DNA from: an uncultured Bacteroidales bacterium
GTDB taxonomy: Bacteria > Bacteroidota > Bacteroidia > Bacteroidales > UBA3824
Direction: 5' to 3'
Assembly: GCA_946409405.1 (NCBI GenBank)
Contig: CAMJWL010000006.1
Coordinates: 1 to 43,450, forward strand
Length of the DNA stretch: 43,450 nucleotides
Part shown: positions 17,737 to 25,919 of the stretch, piece after piece
Layout of the letters: each line of letters starts with the position of its first letter
How positions within the stretch are numbered: position 1 is the stretch's first letter
The notes under the pieces: generated by a model
What the model saw: the letters and a program-made list of their open reading frames with translations, nothing else
Database searches by the model: none
What the model was told of the DNA's origin: nothing
Program-made: the position numbers and the translations under genes

Positions 17737-19212
17737 TTAAATATTTTGTTGTGCCGCCTGCATCTGCAAGATTTCGGTGGCAATCTCCTTGTCGTCAAAA
17801 TGATGTTTTACACCCATTACGTCCTGATAATTCTCGTGTCCCTTGCCGGCGATGAGTATGATGTCGCCCTTCTGCGCCATCATGCAGGCAGTCTGTATCG
17901 CGGTGCGGCGGTCGCTGATGCGCAACACGTTAGCCATGTTTTCGGGTTTGAGACCAGCCATCATCTCGTCGAGGATGGATTCGGGATTTTCGGTGCGCGG
18001 ATTGTCGGACGTGAGTATCACCTTGTCTGAATTTTTGGCGGCAATCTGCGCCATCAAGGGACGCTTGCTCCTGTCGCGGTCGCCGCCGCAACCACAAACG
18101 GTGATGAGCGTCGTGGGCTGCATGTCGCAACGGATTTTGTTGATGGCGGAAATCACGTTTTCCAATGCGTCGGGCGTGTGGGCGTAATCCACGATGGCAG
18201 TCTTTCCGGCAAGGTTAACGATGTCAAAACGCCCTGCCACCGGATGCAGACCGCTCAGCACCGACAAAATCTCGTCGGGTTTCTGACCAAGCAACACCGC
18301 CGAACTATACACCGCCAACACATTGTATGCGTTGAACCTGCCCGGCAACAACGTCCACATCTCCTTGCCACAGATATTGAGCGACATGCCCTCAAATCCA
18401 CATTCCAAGATGTTGGCATTGAAGTCGTTGAACCCCTTCAGTCCGTATGTCTTGACGGTGGATTTGGTGTTTTGAACCATCACCTTGCCGTTTTTGTCGT
18501 CGGTATTTACAAGCGAATATGCGTCAGAAGGCAAGTTGTCAAAAAACAACTTCTTTGCCCTGATGTACTCCTGGAAGGTCTTGTGATAATCCAAGTGGTC
18601 GAGGGTGATATTGGAGAATATGCCCAACTTGAACTTTAAGCCCGCAATCCTCTTTTGCACTATCGAGTGCGACGAAACTTCCATAAAACAATACTCGCAG
18701 CCCTTCTCCACCATCCTTGCCATCAGGCGGTTGATGGTGATTGGGTCGGGCGTGGTCTGTTGCGCGGGTTCTTGTTCGTCGTCCACGCAGTTGACCACAG
18801 TGGAGAGCAATCCCGCCTTGTAACCAAGTCCACGGAACAGTTTGTACAGCAATGTAGCCGTTGTAGTCTTGCCGTTGGTGCCGGTAACTCCCGCCAATGT
18901 GAGTTGTTCTGACGGATAGCCGTAGAACGCCGATGCAATCTTGCCAAGTGCGTCGGCAGTGTCGTCCACCTTGACGAAAACCACACCTTCCGGCAGCGGC
19001 GACGGCAACTGTTCGCATACCACAGCCGTTGCACCAGCCGCCACGACGGACGGGATGTAAGCGTGTCCGTCCTGCTTTGTACCCTTAACGGCCACAAAGA
19101 GAGTGCCTTGCGACACTTTGCGCGAATCGGATGCAACGTCGGCAATCTCTACATCAAGATTGCCGTGGCTCTCCTTTACGGTGATTCGATTGAGTATTTC
19201 TGAAAGTTTCAT
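17737..19212 (-). CDS. murE: UDP-MurNAc-tripeptide synthetase MurE, diaminopimelate type
   Basis: A 491-residue Mur ligase adding the third residue of the stem peptide. The N-terminal substrate domain carries DSRKVSQGTLFVAVKGTKQDGH, the ATP loop TGTNGKTT is at 110-117, and the C-terminal domain has DYAHTPDALENV and the sequence DNPR at 403-406. DNPR is the known marker for meso-diaminopimelate rather than lysine, so this organism should have A1-gamma peptidoglycan. The gap to ftsI is 24 nt and to mraY 15 nt. Confidence 0.97.
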   Translation of the reverse strand: MKLSEILNRITVKESHGNLDVEIADVASDSRKVSQGTLFVAVKGTKQDGHAYIPSVVAAGATAVVCEQLPSPLPEGVVFVKVDDTADALGKIASAFYGYPSEQLTLAGVTGTNGKTTTATLLYKLFRGLGYKAGLLSTVVNCVDDEQEPAQQTTPDPITINRLMARMVEKGCEYCFMEVSSHSIVQKRIAGLKFKLGIFSNITLDHLDYHKTFQEYIRAKKLFFDNLPSDAYSLVNTDDKNGKVMVQNTKSTVKTYGLKGFNDFNANILECGFEGMSLNICGKEMWTLLPGRFNAYNVLAVYSSAVLLGQKPDEILSVLSGLHPVAGRFDIVNLAGKTAIVDYAHTPDALENVISAINKIRCDMQPTTLITVCGCGGDRDRSKRPLMAQIAAKNSDKVILTSDNPRTENPESILDEMMAGLKPENMANVLRISDRRTAIQTACMMAQKGDIILIAGKGHENYQDVMGVKHHFDDKEIATEILQMQAAQQNI

Positions 19213-19236
19213 TGCCGTAATGTTTTTTTTAATTCA

Positions 19237-21366
19237 TTAATTGACAGCGAGTTCTATTGTTATCTTTTCGCCGCCATTAAGGTCAGTGTCGGGTTGTATA
19301 GATTGTTTCTTTACCACACCACGCCCAACAACAGTAACCTTTAAGTTTTGCTGTCTTAAAAGATACATCGCATCGCGCAACCCCATGCCTTTCACATTTG
19401 GCATTTTGTTTCTACGTATCGACACCGGATAAAGGTTTATCTTGTCCTTTTCCTTGTCATTGGAGATAAAGAGGCTCTGCGCCTTGTCCACGTTATCGAC
19501 AGTTACATTAAATTCCGAAAAAAGCCTGTCCAAAATCGCTCTGTCGCCATACTTGAAGTCGGGCAACTGCTTTTTGTCTTCATACGACAAAATGTTGAAA
19601 TTGGTACCACGGTGCAGGTCTCTATCGCGTGTATAAATACTCTCGGCAATAGTCTTGAACACCGGCGCGGCAAGCGAACGTCCGTATATATCGCCCTGCG
19701 TAGGCTTGCATATTACCACTATGCACGAATACTTGGGATTGTCGGCAGGGAAATACCCTGCAAACGACGCACTGTGCCCCGTCCGCTTACCGTTTTCGAT
19801 GAGTTGCGCCGTACCAGTCTTGCCAGCCATCTTAAAACCATCCATCTTGATATTGGATGCTGTACCATTCTCCACCACGCTCAGCAGCAATTGCTTAACC
19901 TTAGAGATGGTACTTTTGGAGCATATAGACGAATTGATGGTTTCAGGCTTTCTGATTTCCTTGACATTGCCATGAAACATCACCTTTTCTACCAGCATAG
20001 GTTTCATCATCCTGCCGTCGTTGGCCACAGCATTGTAAAAGGTGAGCATCTGCAACGGCGTAAATTCGGTCTCGTACCCTATCGACATCACTTCCAACGA
20101 GCCAGTGTTCCAATACTGCGGGTCGCCTGCCTGCCTGAACACGGGAATGGGTTCGCCTACAAGTTCCACGCCAGTGGTGTTGGCAAAGTTCATCTTGCCA
20201 AGCCTGCCAGTAAACTCTACTTCGTCGGCGGGCGTAGGATAGGCATTGCGTACAAGTTTAAGCATGCCCACATTGTAAGACCTCTCAAATATCTGTTTTA
20301 CTGTATAAAAACCAGGTTTGATGTCGTGGTCGTCAGTGATGTCGCGCCCCTGTACCTTGTATGGCTTGCCATCCAGGTATATCGAATCTTCGATGCCTAA
20401 GTCGGTCTTTTCCATTATCGCTATCATAGAGGCAAGTTTGAAGGTGGAACCCGGCGGCAGTCTCCTCGCCACAGCATAGTTGACATCCTCGGAATATTTG
20501 CCGATGTGTCTGTCGTCGCCGATATTGACCATTGCGCGTATCTTACCAGTCTTCACTTCCATTACCATAGCCAGGCCAAACGATGCCTTATGTTTTTCCA
20601 CCACCTCCCTCACGGCACTCTCGGCAATGTCTTGAATCTCCACGTCTATGGTAGAAACAATGTCGCAGCCATCCACCGGCTCTATATTGCCGGTGTATGA
20701 ATCCATGGGAAAGTAACCACCGCCAGCACGCTTGGTCATACGCAACTTACCGTTAGTACCCGCAAGTATGTTGTTGCACGACTTCTCTATACCTACCACG
20801 CCACCGTTCTTGTCAATGTAGCCGATAGCCCTCCTTGCGAGTTCCCCATGAGGTGTTACTCGCGAATAATTGTTCTGTACAATGAAACCACCCTTCATTC
20901 GTCCAAGATTGAAAATCGGGAAAGTCCGCGCCTTGAGCAATTGAGAGCGAGTTACATGATTTTTTATGAAAAGGTATCCGTTTTTGGCGGCGTATCCTTT
21001 GCGAAACGAAGCAGCATAATGTGCGGCAGTACTGTCGCCAAACAACTTGCTTACGCACTCGGCGAGCGAATCTACGTTTTTCTCAAATAAACCATTTTCG
21101 GAGAGCCTTGGGAGACTGAGATCCCATCTCAATTCGTATGAAGGCATCGACGACGCAAGAATTCTGCCGTCTGACGAGCGGATGTCGCCACGCATTCCCT
21201 CTACATGCATTTCGATTACCGAAGCGGCGTCTTTGCTCAAATCCCCACTCTTGCTTGTATTGAGCCATATCACCCTACCAATCACTATGAGCAGAGCCAC
21301 AAGGCAAATGCCGTACATAAACATTGCCTTAACTACAATTTCGTTTTTTACCTTGTCCGTTGCCAT
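19237..21366 (-). CDS. ftsI: Septal transpeptidase FtsI/PBP3 with C-terminal PASTA domain
   Basis: A 709-residue class B penicillin-binding protein that crosslinks septal peptidoglycan with FtsW. One membrane anchor (about 12-35) precedes the dimerisation domain (about 55-220) and the transpeptidase domain with STFK (Ser307, Lys310), SYN (363-365) and KTG (516-518). A single PASTA domain occupies about 655-709 (PNVKGMGLRDAMYLLRQQN). PASTA on FtsI is common in Bacteroidetes and absent from the E. coli protein. It begins 6 nt after the FtsL-like gene, so translation is probably coupled. Confidence 0.96.
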   Translation of the reverse strand: MATDKVKNEIVVKAMFMYGICLVALLIVIGRVIWLNTSKSGDLSKDAASVIEMHVEGMRGDIRSSDGRILASSMPSYELRWDLSLPRLSENGLFEKNVDSLAECVSKLFGDSTAAHYAASFRKGYAAKNGYLFIKNHVTRSQLLKARTFPIFNLGRMKGGFIVQNNYSRVTPHGELARRAIGYIDKNGGVVGIEKSCNNILAGTNGKLRMTKRAGGGYFPMDSYTGNIEPVDGCDIVSTIDVEIQDIAESAVREVVEKHKASFGLAMVMEVKTGKIRAMVNIGDDRHIGKYSEDVNYAVARRLPPGSTFKLASMIAIMEKTDLGIEDSIYLDGKPYKVQGRDITDDHDIKPGFYTVKQIFERSYNVGMLKLVRNAYPTPADEVEFTGRLGKMNFANTTGVELVGEPIPVFRQAGDPQYWNTGSLEVMSIGYETEFTPLQMLTFYNAVANDGRMMKPMLVEKVMFHGNVKEIRKPETINSSICSKSTISKVKQLLLSVVENGTASNIKMDGFKMAGKTGTAQLIENGKRTGHSASFAGYFPADNPKYSCIVVICKPTQGDIYGRSLAAPVFKTIAESIYTRDRDLHRGTNFNILSYEDKKQLPDFKYGDRAILDRLFSEFNVTVDNVDKAQSLFISNDKEKDKINLYPVSIRRNKMPNVKGMGLRDAMYLLRQQNLKVTVVGRGVVKKQSIQPDTDLNGGEKITIELAVN

Positions 21367-21372
21367 GATACC

Positions 21373-22110
21373 TTAGTTTTTGGGTGAATAACCATAATCC
21401 GCATCGTATGCAGAGGGAACACCCTGCAATTCAACCAGTTCCTGTGTAAGCGAATCCTCACGGATAAATTTGTCTATTACAAACTGCATGGGAGGCTTTT
21501 GGACAGCGCGAATTTTGAGTTGGCGTTTTTTGACAAGCGACGACACCTCCGTTACCTTGCTCATGCCCATCAGGTTGGCTGTGATAATAACAGATTCTGC
21601 CCTATACTCGCGCACTTCCTGCTTAAGGTCGCGCTCCTCACGCATGAACCCCTCAGAATTGTTTCGATTGGCTACGTGCAGCACCGCCAACACTATGAAC
21701 AACGCAATGAACGAGTACAACTTTGCAAACTGTGAACCACGGAAATACGTGCCGTCCATCACAGTTCTCATGCTAAACCTGACATTTTGCAGTTCCGGTT
21801 CAACTTCCTCGTCATCGGTATCGGAGTCAACACTGTCGTTGTCCTCAGCATCAACCCCATATCCATAGCCCTCTTCGCCGCCTGCGGCATAACCAACACC
21901 CGCATACACCGGGTCGCCTATCACATTGCCAAACGGATCGGACGACGCTCCAAGGCCGTCCGACGAATGGTTGACACCCAAGAAATCGTCCAACGAAGGC
22001 ATCTCGCCACTGCCCGACACACGGTCGTAATCAGGATTGAGAGCCATGTCTTCGGTTTCTTCCGTCATTGTGTCCACGTCATCGTCATAAAAATTCTCCC
22101 TGCCCATCAT
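21373..22110 (-). CDS. ftsL: FtsL-like bitopic division protein with a long acidic N-terminus
   Basis: A 245-residue protein in the FtsL position between rsmH and ftsI. One membrane helix at about 131-147 (YSFIALFIVLAVLHVAN) is followed by a heptad-like periplasmic region (EERDLKQEVREYRAESVIITANLMG), the expected FtsL coiled coil. Residues 1-125 are cytoplasmic and unusual: rich in Asp, Glu, Gly, Tyr and Ser, with runs such as DSVDSDTDDEEVEPE. FtsL proteins are usually about 100-120 residues with a short cytoplasmic tail. Start may be Met1 or Met2. Assignment relies on synteny and topology. Confidence 0.8.
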   Translation of the reverse strand: MMGRENFYDDDVDTMTEETEDMALNPDYDRVSGSGEMPSLDDFLGVNHSSDGLGASSDPFGNVIGDPVYAGVGYAAGGEEGYGYGVDAEDNDSVDSDTDDEEVEPELQNVRFSMRTVMDGTYFRGSQFAKLYSFIALFIVLAVLHVANRNNSEGFMREERDLKQEVREYRAESVIITANLMGMSKVTEVSSLVKKRQLKIRAVQKPPMQFVIDKFIREDSLTQELVELQGVPSAYDADYGYSPKN

Positions 22111-22171
22111 CTTTTTGAGTATTTAACTATTTAAACAAACCGTTGCCTATATATAAAAGTGTCTTTCCTTA

Positions 22172-23092
22172 TCAATCGTAATTGTAAATCGTGCGTTCCG
22201 CCACCCTGAGTTTTGCGCTGCGCGAGCGCGGGTTTTCTTCAAGTTCCTCGTCCGACGGCGTTATCACCTTGCGGTTGACCGCCGTAAACGGGGCGATGAC
22301 ATTGCCGTATGGGTCTTTGTGTTCGCGCCCCTCGAAGTTGCCCGCCTTCAAGTAGTTTTTGGTGGGACGGTCTTCGAGCGAATGGTAGGTCATCACCACA
22401 AGTCGTCCGCCCGGCTTCAATGCCTTGGGCGTACTTGCCAAGAACTCCTCCAAGACGCTTATCTCGTCGTTGACCTCTATCCTAATCGCCTGAAACATCG
22501 TGGCGAGGTACTTATTGTCGTTGTACTTGGGAATGCACTTTGAGGCTGCCTCCATCAACTCGCCTACTGTCACGATAGGTTTGTTGGTACGGTAAGCCAC
22601 AATGTCCTGAGCGAGCCGCCAAGCGTTTTTTATCTCGCCGTAGTCGCGGAATATCTTGCTCAACTGCTCCGCGCTGTAAGTATTGACCAACTCCCGCGCC
22701 GAAAATTTCGCCTGCTGGTTCATCCTCATATCGAGGGGAACGTCAAACCTGAACGAAAACCCCCTCTGCGCATCGTCAAAATGGTGGCTCGACACTCCGA
22801 GATCCGCCAACACGCCGTCCACCTTGGGGCATCCGGCAAGACGCAGAAACTGTGCGAAGTACCTGAAATTGCTCCTGAAAAAATGTATCCTCGGGTCGTC
22901 AGGCACGTTGTCGATGGCATCGGCGTCTTGGTCAAACACATACAGCATTCCGTCGTCGTCGAGACGCGACAATATGGCTCGCGAATGGCCGCCGCCGCCA
23001 AAGGTAACGTCCACATAGACTCCCGACGGTTTGATGTCCAAGGCTTCGATGCACTCATTGAGCATCACAGGCTTATGATAAAAAACGTCCAT
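22172..23092 (-). CDS. rsmH: 16S rRNA (cytosine-1402-N4) methyltransferase RsmH (MraW)
   Basis: A 306-residue SAM-dependent methyltransferase acting on C1402 of 16S rRNA. The opening HKPVMLNECIEAL, the SAM loop VTFGGGGHSRAIL (about 28-40), VLADLGVSSHHFDDAQRGFSFR, the MRMNQQ segment and the LVVMTYHSLEDR region are all family signatures. Length is normal. It lies 24 nt after mraZ, the universal order in dcw clusters. Confidence 0.97.
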   Translation of the reverse strand: MDVFYHKPVMLNECIEALDIKPSGVYVDVTFGGGGHSRAILSRLDDDGMLYVFDQDADAIDNVPDDPRIHFFRSNFRYFAQFLRLAGCPKVDGVLADLGVSSHHFDDAQRGFSFRFDVPLDMRMNQQAKFSARELVNTYSAEQLSKIFRDYGEIKNAWRLAQDIVAYRTNKPIVTVGELMEAASKCIPKYNDNKYLATMFQAIRIEVNDEISVLEEFLASTPKALKPGGRLVVMTYHSLEDRPTKNYLKAGNFEGREHKDPYGNVIAPFTAVNRKVITPSDEELEENPRSRSAKLRVAERTIYNYD

Positions 23093-23116
23093 CTCTCCAA
23101 AGGTGCATTTAAAGGG

Positions 23117-23572
23117 TTAAACACTCAGGTTGCCAAGAAACTCCTGCGCCATACTTGCAAAGTCGTCCGCAGAGGGACGTGCGGCGTTGTAGGTGTCGGC
23201 ATCCCAAACCTCAATCTTGTCGTCGAGGCCGATGATGAAGATGTCGTCTTTGAGCCCCGAATCCGTCAACAGGCGTTTCGGAACTTGGAACCTGTTGGTG
23301 GAATCGAGCGTCACCTCCGCCGTGTCCTTGAAAAACTCGCGCAGGAACACATTGTGCTGGCGGTTGAAAGGGTTGAGCCGCGATTTGACGACATCCACCC
23401 TCTCCTGCCAACTCGTTGATGTGTAGATAGTCAGGCATTTTTCGAAGATGTCCTTCTTGACCACGAATGAACGCAAACCGTCGCTGCCCATCTGCTCTAC
23501 GAAAGCCGACGGGAAAAGGAAACGCCCCTTTGCGTCAAGTTTAATTAGAAAATCTCCGGTAAAAACGCACAT
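23117..23572 (-). CDS. mraZ: Transcriptional regulator and nucleoid-type DNA-binding protein MraZ
   Basis: A 151-residue protein with two AbrB-like SpoVT/MraZ halves: GDFLIKLDAKGRFLFPSAF at the start and the second copy TNRFQVPKRLLTDSGLKDDIFIIGLDDKIEVWD. MraZ forms ring oligomers and represses its own promoter by binding repeated short boxes. A fitting three-copy operator lies just upstream (23624-23650). It is first in the division cluster, starting about 16 nt after the predicted transcript start. Confidence 0.96.
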   Translation of the reverse strand: MCVFTGDFLIKLDAKGRFLFPSAFVEQMGSDGLRSFVVKKDIFEKCLTIYTSTSWQERVDVVKSRLNPFNRQHNVFLREFFKDTAEVTLDSTNRFQVPKRLLTDSGLKDDIFIIGLDDKIEVWDADTYNAARPSADDFASMAQEFLGNLSV

Positions 23573-23594
23573 AATAGTTCATTTTAAATTGCTC

Positions 23595-23602
23595 CAAAAT
23601 TA
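23595..23602 (-). promoter_or_regulatory. -7 box of the mraZ/dcw promoter
   Basis: The minus strand reads TAATTTTG, an exact TAnnTTTG, 23 nt before the mraZ ATG. The expected -33 position (about 23623-23626) has GTGG instead of TTTG and lies inside the MraZ operator, so MraZ binding should block polymerase directly. Confidence 0.7.
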
Positions 23603-23623
23603 CAAACAATTTTTGGAATACGC

Positions 23624-23650
23624 CACCACTTTTTACCACTTTTTACCACT
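23624..23650 (-). promoter_or_regulatory. MraZ operator: three boxes at 10-bp period
   Basis: AGTGGT occurs three times on the minus strand (plus-strand ACCACT at 23625, 23635 and 23645), each separated by AAAA, exactly 10 bp apart or about one helical turn. Known MraZ operators are direct repeats of TGGG/GTGG-like boxes spaced by about one turn, upstream of mraZ. The match in motif, period and place is strong. Confidence 0.85.
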
Positions 23651-23702
23651 TTTTTTCAAAAAAAATTTTTCTGGTTTGATAATCAATCATTTACAGATGG
23701 GC

Positions 23703-23755
23703 AAAAAAATAAGGTCCGGGGCTCGGGCTTCCTGCCGGAGCCTCACCGGGACCTT
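23703..23755 (-). terminator. Intrinsic terminator of the candidate ncRNA
   Basis: On the minus strand AAGGTCC (23755-23749) pairs with GGACCTT (23717-23711). Inside it is a second helix, GAGGCTC with GAGCCCC, and a short GGC/GCC tip over AGGAA. After the stem come A or T and seven T residues (23709-23703). No T-run follows on the plus strand, which fixes the direction of transcription. Confidence 0.8.
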
Positions 23756-24013
23756 GAAAAAAGAAGGATTAAAAAAGGATGTTCAGATTGTCACATCTGC
23801 GGAGCCGAAGCGTAAGAGATTTCGACTTCGCAGATGGAAAATGCGGCGGGCCAATCTTCCGGCACTTGATGCCGCATTTCCAAGAACCTGTCCGACGACT
23901 TTATCCGCCGGAGTCGCAACCGGCAGACTCCCCTGCCTTACGTTGCATCTATCACTTGTCTATCTAATCATTCAAAAAACGTATCATTAAAAGTTTCCTT
24001 GAAAACTTTTAAC
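23703..24013 (-). ncRNA. Candidate structured non-coding RNA of about 310 nt, family not recognised
   Basis: A complete minus-strand transcription unit without a convincing ORF. An exact promoter (24018-24049) predicts a start near 24012, exactly at the base of a perfect 10-bp stem (24012-24003 with 23996-23987, 6-nt loop). Then come a GC-rich region with GAGTC/GACTC pairing (23911-23930), a 9-bp perfect stem (23839-23847 with 23871-23879), an 8-bp perfect stem CATCTGCG/CGCAGATG (23794-23801 with 23829-23836) and an intrinsic terminator (23703-23755). The GC-rich body contrasts with AT-rich flanks. It lacks the SRP GGAAGCAGCC motif, the tmRNA CCA end and RNase P P4 wording. It might be a variant 6S-like RNA or something new. 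A 28-codon frame starting MRHQVPEDW is the longest from an ATG that I see on this strand and overlaps two stems. Confidence 0.6.
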
Positions 24014-24017
24014 AATA

Positions 24018-24049
24018 CAAAGATATAAACATTATATGATTTTTGCAAA
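24018..24049 (-). promoter_or_regulatory. Exact Bacteroidetes promoter of the candidate ncRNA
   Basis: The minus strand reads TTTG (24049-24046), 20 bp, then TATCTTTG (24025-24018), matching both boxes of the TTTG-N20-TAnnTTTG promoter. The same spacing recurs at 28740-28771 and 39247-39278 in this window. Confidence 0.75.
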
Positions 24050-24200
24050 TTATTCTGTAATTATTTTACAAAATAATATATTTTTGATAGATTTTTACAG
24101 TAATTTATTATAGTTTTTTATAACAAAATCGGCTGTATGGCATATTGAGGCGGGGATTTTGAGGTAAAAGTTAAATAATGTTAATTTTCAAAACGAATAA

Positions 24201-24291
24201 GTCCGAAAAAATGTAAATTTCGAGAAATTTATGTCCGAAAAAATGTTAAAAGACACCAACTATAACACTAATCTTACAAAAAATTTGTAAG
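24201..24291. promoter_or_regulatory. Repeat-rich control region before the ECF sigma gene
   Basis: Three elements lie in 91 bp: a direct repeat GTCCGAAAAAATGT at 24201 and 24233 (32-bp period, about three helical turns), a perfect inverted repeat AAATTTC-GA-GAAATTT (24215-24230) between the copies, and CTTACAAA-AAA-TTTGTAAG (24273-24291) just before the gene. No exact TAnnTTTG box is seen, which would fit control by an alternative sigma factor. The stretch 24050-24200 upstream is AT-rich with nothing else I can name. Confidence 0.45.
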
Positions 24292-24312
24292 TTCGCTGTC
24301 GATTTCAATAAT

Positions 24313-24948
24313 ATGGAACACACAACGGACATCGACGAGCAAAAAATCATCGAGAGGATAACGGCATATATCCGACGTGGCGACCGACGTGCCGCCGCGA
24401 CGGAATATGCATATATTGTCCGCAAATATTCCAAAATCATCATCGCATTCGTGGCACGGATGGTAATCAGCCGCGCCGACGCGGAGGATTTGGCGCAAAA
24501 CGTTTTTGTAAAGGCTTTCAACAATATTGAAACATACGAACATCGGGCAAATTTTGGCTCGTGGCTCGCCCGCATCGCCTACAACGAATCCATCACACAT
24601 CTCCGGCGCAAGCAACATCATTTCGTTAACATCGAAGACACTTCCCTTGACAACACCGCTGACATTGATGACCGCGAACTATCCACGGGACGCGAGGAGC
24701 GCATCTTGCTGATGGAAAAAGCACTTGACATCCTCACGCCCGACGAGAGGATGCTCGTCCACCTTTATTATTATGAGGACAAGCCAATGCGCGAAATCTC
24801 GTTCATTATGGATGCCGAACCCAACACCCTGACCGTCAGGCTACTCCGCATCCGCAAAAAATTATTCACCGCCATTCAAAAGATGGAACAGGAACTCCCT
24901 AAAAAAGATTTCAAAATATTTTTCGCGATTCTGTGTAGTATCTTGTAA
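24313..24948 (+). CDS. ECF-type RNA polymerase sigma factor
   Basis: A 211-residue sigma-70 family factor. Region 2 covers about 38-102 (YSKIIIAFVARMVISRADAEDLAQNVFVKAF with the ARIAYNESITHLRRK DNA-melting/-10 helix). A short acidic linker (DNTADIDDRE) leads to region 4 at about 138-185 (LTPDERMLVHLYYYEDKPMREISFIMD plus the NTLTVRLLRIRKKL recognition helix). There is no sigma-1 or sigma-3 region, as expected for ECF factors. A hydrophobic end, FFAILCSIL, after region 4 is unusual. It is followed after 126 nt by a membrane protein in the anti-sigma position and by exported proteins that may be its targets. Confidence 0.92.
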   Translation: MEHTTDIDEQKIIERITAYIRRGDRRAAATEYAYIVRKYSKIIIAFVARMVISRADAEDLAQNVFVKAFNNIETYEHRANFGSWLARIAYNESITHLRRKQHHFVNIEDTSLDNTADIDDRELSTGREERILLMEKALDILTPDERMLVHLYYYEDKPMREISFIMDAEPNTLTVRLLRIRKKLFTAIQKMEQELPKKDFKIFFAILCSIL

Positions 24949-25074
24949 ATTCTCATATCTCCCTTACAAAATTCTCAAATTATCATTTTTTTGAAAAAAA
25001 ATCAAAAATTTTTCCCAAAAACGTGTAATATTTTTCAACTACTGTTGTCTATATAGCAAAAGCAGGAGCAAATT

Positions 25075-25872
25075 ATGAAAAACAGACTCTCAGATACCGA
25101 CCTCCGCGAGGCGTTGCGGCGCAAGGAGGATGCAAGGCCGCCGGACGATGTGCCGGACGACTTCGTGGACGGCGTGTTGGCAAAAATTGACGCGGAATCC
25201 GCACCCAAGACCATTAAGATCTGGCGTTGGGTGGCGGCGGCGGCAGGTATTGCGCTGATTGTTGGCATCGGGGCATTGATGATGGCAATGGGCAACGACG
25301 CCGCACAGCCGATAGCATCAGTTGCCGAATCGGAGACGTATTCACCGAAACGCTCTCCATACATCGCTAACGAGGTGGAGCAACCGCAGCAAATAGTGGT
25401 TAACACTTCGAAAAAACGTGAACAAACGCCAAAAACCGAACCCGCCGCGCCCCCAAAAGCCGACCGCAAACCCGGCACATCGCCAGCCAAGATGGACGAA
25501 CTGATAGCCTCGTTGGCGAAGATGCAAGGCGCGGAAAAGAAGGTGTTTGACTGCGAAACCGACGAGGCGGTATATGTTTTTGAGGACAACGACGACCTCA
25601 ACCTCTTTGGACGCCTGGTACTTGCCGCGAGCGACTATCCCGACGACACAGAGGGTTATTTCTTGAACTATTCGGCGGAGAAGTTTTTCTTCTGCATCGA
25701 CGACGAGACCAACGGCGACGGCTACCTATGGACGGCAGAAAAAGTAGGCGACAGCAAGATAATGCTGTATTGCTCGCACTCGCCCGCCGGAATCGCCGAC
25801 GAATCAGACTGTTACAAAAATTTCGCCCGAAAAATCACTTACGGCAATATGAATACAGTAACCGATTTATAG
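25075..25872 (+). CDS. One-pass membrane protein, probable anti-sigma factor
   Basis: A 265-residue protein with a charged cytoplasmic N-terminus (about 1-50, LREALRRKEDARPPDDVPDDFVDGVL), one membrane helix (about 52-72, VAAAAGIALIVGIGALMMAM), a Pro/Lys/Thr-rich spacer (about 80-135) and a periplasmic domain with many Asp and aromatic residues. Topology and place behind an ECF factor are those of an anti-sigma factor, but I see no ZAS HxxxCxxC motif and do not recognise the family. A good SD (GGAG, 6 nt before ATG) supports the start. The 126-nt gap to the sigma gene is AT-rich. Confidence 0.65.
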   Translation: MKNRLSDTDLREALRRKEDARPPDDVPDDFVDGVLAKIDAESAPKTIKIWRWVAAAAGIALIVGIGALMMAMGNDAAQPIASVAESETYSPKRSPYIANEVEQPQQIVVNTSKKREQTPKTEPAAPPKADRKPGTSPAKMDELIASLAKMQGAEKKVFDCETDEAVYVFEDNDDLNLFGRLVLAASDYPDDTEGYFLNYSAEKFFFCIDDETNGDGYLWTAEKVGDSKIMLYCSHSPAGIADESDCYKNFARKITYGNMNTVTDL

Positions 25873-25919
25873 ACAAACTGAAAAATCTCATATCTCAATA
25901 ACCATTAAATTCTACTTAT

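Noticed and set aside
23703..23760. Possible SRP RNA (the hairpin contains GGCAGGAAGCC)
   Set aside because: The domain IV core GGTCAGG ... GGAAGCAGCC is not present; the similarity is limited to a few bases of the terminator.
23800..23890. Small minus-strand frame MRHQVPEDW... of 28 codons inside the ncRNA
   Set aside because: It overlaps two perfect stems and has no RBS. It might be a spurious frame; kept only as an alternative in the ncRNA entry.
23448..23990. Plus-strand frame of 180 codons across the mraZ start, its operator and the structured region
   Set aside because: It runs antisense to mraZ and through the operator and poly-T, has Lys/Arg/Ser-rich, low-plausibility composition and no start signals. 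The stems of the ncRNA explain the sequence better.
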